Shown piece after piece: positions 55,823-64,000 of a stretch of 64,000 nucleotides of DNA. The translations under genes and the position numbers were made by a program. The notes below the pieces were generated by a model. It searched no databases. It was given only the letters and a program-made list of their open reading frames with translations, and was not told where the DNA came from. The DNA comes from Hysterangium stoloniferum (taxonomy: Eukaryota > Basidiomycota > Agaricomycetes > Hysterangiales > Hysterangiaceae), in contig WHVD01000178.1 of assembly GCA_015178975.1 (NCBI GenBank), forward strand, positions 96,853-160,852, written 5' to 3'. The stretch's first letter is position 1, and every line of letters starts with the position of its first letter.

Positions 55823-57295
55823 GCAAGGGACCATCCACAACTGTCGAAATATGGGTGACCATGTAGATTAGAAAATTATAGCATTTGAAGGAGCAAGATA
55901 AAGCTCCAAAAGAATCCTTAGTTATATAGAGTTCACATGTTGAATAATTATTCTATTTGTTCAATTTATTTATTTATCAAACACCTAGTCACTCAGAGTA
56001 GTTCAAAATAGGTCAATCTCTACTGGGTCTGACCTCAGAAGAATACAGTAGGTGGTTTAGCGAATGCAAATCTGCCACTATATACAATTGCCATGCCATC
56101 CATTCCACATTACAGAAGGCAATATAGTAATTGTATCAAACTGATCATCTGAAGCAGATGATTGATGATGAACTTGGAATTGGTCCAGATTTTGCATATT
56201 TTTTCAATCTGGTGCTAAATCCAGTATATTACAAAGGTATCTATCTGGAATGAGGAAACATATCCAATTCAGTTGATGCCATTCCCCAGACCCATGGCAT
56301 GCGGGCTCACCACTACACAACCGGTTCAGATTTTGCATGTATTTTGATCTGATGTTAAGTACAGTATATTACAAAGGTATCTTTCTGGAACGAGGAAACA
56401 TATCCAATTCACTTGATACCATTCCCCAGACACATGCCATGAGGGCTCAATATTCCACAACCTGCCTGTACATGTGAGCCTTCCCAGAGATTATAGCGAA
56501 TGGTTGTCCATCATGTCAACCAATATCTTCAGGGGAGACTAGGCGGGTATTAACACAACATCCCTGCAAGGTTGTGAATAACCTCTGGGGGTGGAGCAAT
56601 GGTAGAAGATGTGGGATGGATGTGTGTCATTTAGAGTTCATCTCTAAGTAACGACACTAACAAATGTACCAAATAAAAATAACACTGGGAGATCTAGCTG
56701 CATGAAATATTATGACGAGAATGCCAACAGAGAGAATTGAATTTCAAGCCTTGTCATCAATATATTTACAACATCTGTGCAGCATGCAACATGCATCGCA
56801 CCGCTCAGGAGCTAGATCAAGCTAAGTGATGTGATGCTGGCCCACTGGCGGGCTGTCATCGTATGTCCCCCTGTTGTAGCTGAAGTTTTAATATGGCATT
56901 GGCATGTGGGCGAGATTCAGTCTGTCGGAGCAGTGTGGTGGTGCTGGTGCAGACTCCAAAATATGCACATACATCCATTGTGATCCTTATGTATAGAGCG
57001 ATGCCTGAGGGGCCATTGAAGCAGGGGCTTCCTTCAAGACAGTGACTCATGTGCAGCGGGTGGTTCACAGCAGTCGTCTTGTTCTATTTAAAACATTAGT
57101 GTGAGAGGTGTTTAGAATCCATCACAGTGAAAATAATTGTGGTGTATAAAGAGAGGGAAGAACTCTGGTGAGACATTTCTTGGCACTTGCGATTGCTTTG
57201 TTAATCGTTTAAGGAAGCAAGTGACCTCAATATGCACTACAACCCCAGATAGATCCATGCAAATGTATTAAATGATGAGTCAATATGGGAGTACC
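55823..57295. other. Array spacer: tail of unit 3 and promoter region of unit 4
   Basis: No gene. Same organisation as 43837-45299, with the TATA box at 57145. Confidence 0.6.
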
Positions 57296-59395
57296 ATGAA
57301 ATCACAAAGTGATGGTGATTCACTATACAAAGGAAATTTTTGGCACTCAAGTTGTGAATCTTTGCCTCTCATTCATAATTGCAAAAGCTATGATATCTGA
57401 AATCACAGCTGGCTGGACTGCTTCTCATTGGATGCTCGCAATCATATAACTACTTATTATACTGTGCCCAGAATGCTGTTAATTTAATATCCTGAACACA
57501 TCCCAGTGAACCAACACAGGAACTTGCTAATATCTCATATAACATTCCTGGCAGATCTTCAAAAAGTGGTTATTCAGGAAGTGTTACAACTGGAATTCCC
57601 GCCGGACTCCAGGCACTAATGTATATGCACCCACGCCCTATATGCACCAATTGTCAGTTTACCGGAATTCCCACTGGACTCCGTACATCAGACTTGTCTA
57701 CGTTCGACTTTGTTACATTGTGTATCAGTCACTGGAATACCCACCAGACTCTGTCCCTGTCTATGTCCAATTCTGTCCCACACATCAGTCACCGGACCCC
57801 GCTCGGAAAACCCATCATCCTTCTAACTGAGCCCCATTCCCATTATAGTCAAATGACCTGTCACAATTCGGATCCACTCCTGCTCCATTTCCCATTCTGG
57901 TTTATGATTTGTCATGATTCAGACTCCGCTCCATTCCATCCCATTCCTAACACCAAATTTGGTGTTTACTATTCTTGTTTTATGTTTTGCTAGTTTTGTT
58001 TCATTATTACTGGATTTGGTATGTCATTCATTCCACGGTCTATGTAGTCTGGCAGATGTTGTACATACAATCCAGTCAGAAAATCGGCTTAGATTCCCCC
58101 CAGTAATCTAATACATTTTCCGCTCTAAACTCCTACTTGAATTACACTGCTCATGCTAGTCAGAGCCCATGGGCTCTGGTGCATCTATCTCTCTTATTTA
58201 TCTCAACTCCCGACCTCTCGACCCATGACCTCCGACCTATGACCCCTCAACCCACGAACCCTGCCTGGACTCCCCAGGATTCCCATCTGCCTGTCTGAAA
58301 TTGGACAACACGATCTCGTGAGGGTGCAGCCTATAAGCTGAAGCCAAGTCCTATCAGATATTCTGCAGGTTTCTCCAGAAACCCACCATGTATGTACCCT
58401 AACAGGAAGCTACTATGGAGTACCTTAGGCCATTTATTGTATACAACTAACACATGCGCTGACCAAGAGTTTTTCAGGAACATTCAGATATACAGCAATG
58501 CAGTGAGCGTAGGTCTGTCTATACACATTTGTGGTTGTTTACTGCATTTATAGATCAACATCTCAGCTTTGTTCAGTTATGATACAATTTTGACTCTTCC
58601 ATCAGAAAGCCAGTTTGTATGGAAAGGGAAGATCAGACTAGTATCTGTGCTCTACATTGTTACCCGATATTTATCCCTGATTTTGTTCATATTATATACG
58701 ACCGCAGATTTCCTGGATATATTGTTAGAGGTGCATGGTGGGATGGTCTGAAATGCCTGTGACTTATAGCAGTTGATAGTGTGTGGTGTCTTTTGAACTC
58801 TCATGAGTTGTTAATGGACTAACCCCCTTTATTCCAGGGAATGTAATGCATTATCACATGCAGCGAATACACTGGGAACTGTAGTATTAAGTGCTATACA
58901 TGGTGATTAATCTATTCAACATTTACTTTCTCAACTTATAACTTAACCAAGATAGATGTTAGGAATATTACTGGCAAGAGTTTACAGTATAAGTAGGGAT
59001 CACAAATACCTTTCAATGCCGATAGTATTAGTATATCTCGGACAAATTTGTTGCTTTGTGGTATCTCTATTTATTGACAATGTATCTGAATCGGTATACT
59101 CATATGAGCATGGTAGCTTCTCACAGTTTATCAAGATTGTAATGAAGAAAATATTCAAACCATCAGACTGTATGTGGTATTTCAATAGAACCACCCAACT
59201 GTTGATACATTAAACAGGAGTACAAAGATCAATTGTGTATGCCTGATGAACTTGAGTTCACACGATCATTGTAGACATAACATCAGATGTTGTTAACATG
59301 ACATTCAATGCCTTCATATTCTTCGTCACATTATTCCACACCATGGGCACGATCAAGCTACTAAGAGATATGAAACAATTGTGGGAACTGTTAAA
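57296..59395 (+). pseudogene. DUF6533-like gene, copy P4, interrupted and 3'-truncated
   Basis: The copy starts at ATG 57296 (MKSQSDGDS). It is split inside the DLQK..IQE region by a solo LTR at 57582-58404. It then continues with SYDTILTLPSESQFVW near 58575, LGILLARVYSISRDHKYL at 58956 and FVTLFHTMGTIKLLRDMKQLW near 59320. At WEL the match stops, at a tRNA-like insertion, and the remaining exons are absent. It is clearly non-functional. Confidence 0.8.
57582..58404 (+). mobile_element. Solo LTR, Ty3/gypsy family B (823 bp), in array unit 4
   Basis: The LTR opens TGTTACAACTGG and closes CCCTAACA. The perfect target duplication GGAAG is at 57577-57581 and 58405-58409, and the uninterrupted sequence (TTCAGGAAGCTACT) is seen in other array units. 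It carries AAGCTGAAGCCAAGTCCTA near 58337, the same landmark as in the solo LTRs at 11-14 kb and in the LTR at 59827. Confidence 0.93.
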
Positions 59396-59411
59396 GGCAT
59401 AGAAAAGAATT

Positions 59412-59489
59412 GACCCAGCCTGGGATTGAACCAAGGACCTCCTGGCTTTACATATATGCAGGTGCACTTAACCACTGAGCTACTGGACC
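59412..59489 (-). mobile_element. tRNA-like sequence, probable SINE head or tRNA pseudogene
   Basis: On the minus strand the ends GGTCCAG (59489-59483) and CTGGGTC (59418-59412) form a seven-pair acceptor stem with two wobble pairs. TAGCTCAGTGGTTAAGTGC resembles a Pol III A box and GGTTCAATCCC a B box, and the T arm CTTGG-TTCAATC-CCAGG pairs. The anticodon arm cannot be folded normally: CCTG and CAGG would enclose 14 bases. It is followed on the minus strand by a pyrimidine-rich stretch (AATTCTTTTC), and its outer edge abuts the broken copy P4. A tRNA-derived SINE fits best. Confidence 0.55.
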
Positions 59490-59826
59490 TATAGTCTAGT
59501 ATTATATGATGGATTATATATACATATATATATATAAACTTATGATGCCAACTTGTGCTCTTATAACAGTTTATATAACTGATGGCAAACCTGGGTTTTA
59601 TAACAGTCTGTCACATATAGATATTGTATTTTCCCATTTCTAACACTTAGAGCACGGGGCCCATAACCTGTTAAATGTGACCTGTGACTTACTGTGACAC
59701 TGTGACACACTGAAGTCTGAGGAAAGTTGTTACTATTCAGGTCACTAAGTACAAGCTTATATATGTTATACATCAGTAGGCTTGTCAGCTGTCATGGGAA
59801 ATGAAACTAAGAATACCCTGGAACAT
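59490..59826. other. AT-rich spacer before the right-hand gypsy element
   Basis: About 340 bp with no gene. A TATATA-type run lies at about 59516-59536. Confidence 0.5.
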
Positions 59827-60548
59827 TGTTACGACCGTGTCGCAACCCTATCGGTCCCGAGGTTATCGCCACTTGTCAACGTTTCAAGTCACCATCTCGG
59901 AAACCATCGGCCCCGAAGCTGACAAATGTTTTTGCGAAGATCAAACTCCGTTTACGCCCACGTCAAAACAACTCGTATTGTCTGGTCAAACTTTGATACG
60001 TCCCCTTTATTATGTTGATCCGTTCAATCTTATGTTTCACATATGTCTATCTATAATTGTAGTCCTTGAACTATTTCCTTTTATCGTAATCCCGCTCTCG
60101 GTTATCATCGGCCTCCGAACTAATCATAAACTTCCCGTTCCTAGTCAAGCTTATTGTTAATACCGTGTTCCGCCCTTCTCCCCATTAGTATTTTCCAGAT
60201 GCCTGTTACTTGTATATGAACCCGCTGTAGTTGTAGTCAAAAAGCAATCAGAATATCGACTCAGAATACCCTCATACGCCTGTATCAGTCTCATACTAAG
60301 AATCCCCCCATCCACCTTCGTGTGCGCTCGCCCACTCCCGGCCCCGACCCCTTGGCCCAATGCTCGACTTGTCCTTCGATTCTGATCAGTATCACGCTGA
60401 AAGGTACTCATTAGGATTAGTCTTCGCCCGCCCGAAATTTAAGGACATCCTACGGATATTTGCGAGGGCGCAGCACATAAGCTGAAGCCAAGTCCTTCCG
60501 ATCGGTCCCTGTCGGCCACCGACATTAGTCAGTTTTCAGTTCTTAACA
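59827..60548 (+). repeat. 5' LTR of a Ty3/gypsy element (722 bp)
   Basis: The LTR opens TGTTACGACCGTG and closes GTTCTTAACA, the same end pattern as the solo LTRs of family B. It shares CATAAGCTGAAGCCAAGTCC near 60475. The gag start follows 38 bp later. The other LTR is beyond the window, so the edges rest on family similarity. Confidence 0.75.
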
Positions 60549-60585
60549 GTATATTCTGATTTCACACTCGCATTTTCCATTAATA

Positions 60586-61821
60586 ATGCCTCTGAGAAGA
60601 AATGCCAAGCCTAGCGGTGAAGCAGAATCTTCCACTCTCAAGTCTCCTTTTCTGTATACAGCCCGAGCTACTCAGAGAACTCCGCTACCAGAAACCTCCG
60701 AAGAATCTCGCTTTGTGGAGATTACCGGCGATGCTGAAGAAGTAACTGAAGCAACCGATCCCGAAGCAACTGAGGAGATTAACAATCAACCAGTTTCGGA
60801 ACACGAACCCGAGGATGGCGACCAACCTCAGGCTAGTGGCTCCAAGAAGTCTGCAAAGAAGAAACCGGCTCTCGACCCTGAAGAAACATGGGAATTGTTT
60901 TCAGGTACTCTAGGATCCCTTAACGAATTCCTTAAAAGCAATATCAAGGAAAAGGAACCTGGGCAAACCCGAGTCAACAAACCCGAGCCATTCACTGGCT
61001 CAAACCCGAAGAAATTGCCGACATTTCTTATGCAATGTCGATTCAACTTTTGGGACCACCCGGCTGCATTCGCAACGGATGACCGAAAGGTAAACTTCGC
61101 ACTCTCATACCTTAAGGATTCCGCAGCAGCCTGGTTTGAACCCGCATTCTCTGGCCTCACCTCCGAAGACCCCGATTGGCTTCACGATTGGGATGCCTTT
61201 GTTGAGGAACTCAAAACTAACTTCGGTCCCTACGACCAAACCGGCGATGCCGAAACCGCGCTTTCTAATCTCAAAATGAAAGACACTCAGCGCATCACCG
61301 ATTACATCGTCCAGTTCAACAACCTCGCCGCGCATTGCGACTGGGGAGATTCGGCCCTCCGCTACCAGTTTTACTCCGGCCTTTTATCTCGCCTCAAAGA
61401 TGAAGTCTCCAAAGGAGAGACTGGCAAGCCGAAGACCCTCTCTCTCATGCGTCTGAAAGCCCAAAACGCAGATGCCCGATACTGGGAACGACGTTCGGAA
61501 ATTAGTGGTGAAAACCCCTCGGACAAAAAATCAGCGGACAATAAGAACACCAACAAGTCTGGTAATCAAAACACCAACAACAATGGCAACTCGACCTCCG
61601 ATAAGAAGTCCGAAAACAAAGGGGCTAATGACAAAAAAGGCAAGGGAAAACAGTTGAATAAGTCTCAAGACAAAGACAAACCTGACTTAACTGGCAAACT
61701 CGGCTCTGATGGCAAGCTCCTACCACAGGAAAAGCAACGCCGAATGGACAACAACCTTTGTTTGTTGTGCGCAGATCCCAGACACCGAGTCGCTGCTTGC
61801 CCAAAAGCCACAAAAGCCTGA
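60586..61821 (+). pseudogene. Ty3/gypsy gag (right-hand element)
   Basis: A 411-residue gag. It has an acidic N-terminus, then the capsid blocks NKPEPFTGSNPKKLPTFLMQ, ALSYLKDSAAAWFEP and DYIVQFNNLAAHCDW, an Asn/Lys-rich linker, and one CCHC zinc knuckle CLLCADPRHRVAAC. The frame stops at a TGA after KATKA, while family-like sequence (NTATTSQPAKPAVESKKD) runs on behind it, so this is probably a mutated CGA. Codon use is richer in C and G than in element A. Confidence 0.85.
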
Positions 61822-61901
61822 TCGGCTAATACGGCCACGACCTCACAACCGGCCAAGCCGGCTGTCGAGTCGAAAAAAGATTAAGCAACTCTCTGGATTC
61901 C

Positions 61902-62852
61902 GTGCATTTGGAGAGTTGCGTTGAATCTCCTCGCACACCGGAAAATTGTCACCTTAACGCATCCACCTTGTATGATCCTAATTCCTTGTTCATAAATCTT
62001 ACCTCGGAACCTCTCGGGACCCTCACATTTCGAGCTCTCATAGATTCAGGTTCAACCCATTGTTTTATGGATACAAGTTTTTCCAGAAAAAATCAGTTAA
62101 AAACCTACGCAATAGATCCGATTCCGCTCCGACTCTTTGATGGTACCTCAAACTCCGTAATCTCGCAAGCCTGCGAACTCCGACTTCGGTTCCCATGTGG
62201 AACCTTTCAGACAGTTACGTTTTTTGTAACACAGTTGGACCCGAGCTGCTCCGTGGTTCTAGGACATAACTGGCTCACCCGCTACAATCCGTTGATTGAT
62301 TGGGTATTGGGCAGTATCCATTTCCAAACCCCGTCGGCGCCCGTTACGACTGGTCCGTTTCCACCTGTCTCGGCAAATATGGCCTCTACAGCACCTCCGG
62401 CCCCCGTGGCAAATCCGAGCTCTCTGCCGCCCGTCTCTCTAATAAATGCCGCAGCTTTTATGAGAGCCATCAAGTTGGACGGCTCCCGAGCATTTACAGT
62501 CAATCTTAAAGTTGACGAAGTCACCGGTCGCTTTGCATCCCCGGTGACCGAACCAATCGCAGATTTAGAAGGTGTTCCCGAAAAATACCATGAATTTGCA
62601 GATGTCTTCAGTAAACAAAAAGCCGATCGACTCGCCCCTCACAGGCCTTACGATTTGAAAATTGATATTGAAGATGGTTCACATCTGCCCCTAGGCCCAG
62701 TTTATCCTCTCTCGCAGTCCGAATTATCGGCTATCCGAGATTTCTTGGACGAACATTTGGCTATAGGTTTTATCCGACCCTCAAAGTCTCCTTATGGAGC
62801 CCCCCGTCCTATTCGTTCGGAAAAAAGACGGTTCCCTTCGACTTTGCGTTGA
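61902..62852 (+). pseudogene. Ty3/gypsy protease and start of RT (right-hand element)
   Basis: The aspartic protease motif ALIDSGSTHCFMD is near 62034 and VVLGHNWLTRYNPLIDW near 62253. The linker is followed by the RT entry sequence YDLKIDIEDGSHLPLGPVYPLS and IGFIRPSKSPYGAP. At the six-C run 62800-62805 the frame is lost: the next RT residues (VLFVRKKDGS) are found in another frame, as if one C had been added. Confidence 0.85.
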
Positions 62853-63924
62853 TTTTCGAGGACTAAATGCGATCACTCGAAAAGACAAGTACCCATTACC
62901 ATTAATCTCCGATTTACTCGATGCCCCTCGGAAGGCCCGAATATATACAAAGATAGATCTCAAGCATGCCTATCATTTGGTTCGGATCACCGAAGGCGAC
63001 GAATGGAAAACGGCTTTTCGCACTCGCTATGGCTCCTTTGAATGGTTAGTAATGCCTTTCAGCCTCACCAATACTCCATCGGTCTTTCAACGTTTTATCA
63101 ACGACGTCTTTTCCGACCTCCTCGACGTCTTTGTCATTGTGTATTTAGACGACATCCTCATATTCTCTGAAGATCCTACACTTCATGACGGACACATTCG
63201 TGAAGTTCTCCGAAGACTCCGAAAACATGGTCTTTTTGCGAATGGTAAAAAATGTTCTTTTGATGTCAACACAGTTGAATATTTAGGGTTTATGATGGGA
63301 CCTGACGGTCTCCGCATGGACGACTCTAAAATTCAAGTCATTCAAGATTGGCCGGAACCCCGGAAGGTTAAGGATATTCAATCCTTTCTAGGCTTCGCCA
63401 ATTTTTATCGTCATTTCATTCACAACTACTCAAAAATTACCGTCCCACTCACCCGTCTTACTCGTAAAGATGCCCCGTGGAATTTCTCCGAAGAATGCCG
63501 ATCGGCATTCCAGGAATTGAAAAGTGCGTTTACATCCACCCCTATTTTGTCACACTGGAAGCCCGACGTTCAACTCATCGTGGAAACTGATGCTTCGGAC
63601 TATGCGCTTGCCGTGATATTGTCCATTCTGGACACCGATGGTGAAGTACACCCAGTAGCTTTTCTGTCTCGCACATTTTCGGCGCCCGAACTCAACTATG
63701 ACGTTCACGATAAGGAATTACTCGCAATATTTGAAGCTTTCAAGACATGGCGACATTATTTGGAAGGCTCGGCCCACCCGGTAGATGTTATTACAGACCA
63801 CAAAAATTTAGTTTACTTTTCAACCACAAAACTTCTCACCCGTCGACAAGCTCGATGGTCCGAATACCTCTCTGCTTTCAACATGGTAATTCGTTCCGCC
63901 CCGGCCGCCTTGTGGAAAACCTGA
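62794..63924 (+). pseudogene. Ty3/gypsy RT and RNase H (right-hand element)
   Basis: The region continues the RT after the frameshift: RLCVDFRGLNAITRKDKYPLP, AFRTRYGSFEWLVMPF, the intact active site YLDDILIF, and FLGFANFYRHFIHNYS. RNase H follows with ETDASDYALAVIL, AFLSRTFSAPELNYDVHDKELLAI and VITDHKNLVYF. Near 63888 the frame changes again (FRPGRL lies in another frame), a TGA ends the frame at 63924, and after further stops family-like DVYPKEG appears. Integrase would follow beyond 64000. Confidence 0.88.
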
Positions 63925-64000
63925 CGCTATGACTAGACGATGGACGTCTATCCTAAAGAGGGAGTAGCGACTACACCACAGTTAACCCGCATAATTTCAA

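Larger units (their letters stand above)
40930..59395 (+). repeat. Right arm of the DUF6533-like gene array (plus strand)
   Basis: Four head-to-tail units: about 40930-44290, 44290-47640, 47650-56200 (with a copia element inside) and 56200-59395 (with a solo LTR inside). Without the insertions a unit is about 3.3-3.4 kb. Each unit begins with sequence such as GGCGGGTATTAAC, AACATCCCTGCAAGG and GCATGCAACATGCATCGCACC. It then has the TATAAAGAGAGGG promoter block, then the gene, then the tail with TTATTTATTTATCAAA and ACAGTAGGTGGT. The left arm is the same repeat inverted. Confidence 0.88.

Noticed and set aside
59412-59489. Functional tRNA gene
   Set aside because: The anticodon stem would enclose 14 bases, and no anticodon can be assigned; a tRNA-derived element is more likely.
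60586-63924. Right-hand gypsy element as the source of an active copy
   Set aside because: It has a TGA at the end of gag, a frameshift in the C run and another near 63888; it is defective as seen here.

Overview
The window is nuclear DNA from a filamentous basidiomycete, almost certainly an Agaricomycete. The reasons are many short GT-AG introns of about 40-70 bp, a DUF6533-type membrane protein family, an ARL8 homologue, a PET127 homologue, CBM21 and universal-stress proteins of fungal type, and Ty3/gypsy and Ty1/copia families of the kind seen in mushrooms. No species is named because nothing here fixes one.

Layout. (1) 1-9230: a decayed chromodomain Ty3/gypsy element in permuted order. 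Its pol and a third ORF come first, then a single 1.2-kb LTR, then gag, then an inverted protease fragment. (2) 9231-15533: a gene-free, extremely CpG-poor tract with an internal direct duplication and three solo LTRs of one gypsy family, each with its own 5-bp target duplication. (3) 15534-24519: a genic island with a CBM21/PP1-regulatory protein (-), tRNA-Gly(GCC), a BCP-type peroxiredoxin, a dead partial copy of the CBM21 gene, an M3 metallopeptidase of 15 exons and a short-chain dehydrogenase. (4) 24757-29950: the left arm of a DUF6533-like gene array, all on the minus strand. (5) 30358-40152: a second genic island with an unrecognised gene (-), ARL8 (-), PET127 (+) and a USP-domain protein (-). 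(6) 40930-59395: the right arm of the same array, four units of about 3.4 kb on the plus strand. Unit 3 is interrupted by an almost intact copia element, and unit 4 by a gypsy solo LTR and then a tRNA-derived element. (7) 59827-64000: the 5' LTR, gag and first part of pol of another Ty3/gypsy element, running off the window.

How it fits together. The housekeeping island with ARL8, PET127 and USP sits between inverted arms of one repeat family. All three right-arm copies that still carry a particular membrane-segment exon share the same broken version of it. This suggests the array spread after the gene was already dead. The left-arm copies do not have this lesion. Exon models for the CBM21, peroxiredoxin, M3, SDR, ARL8, PET127 and USP genes were built by hand; in every case the splice phases close and the total is a multiple of three.
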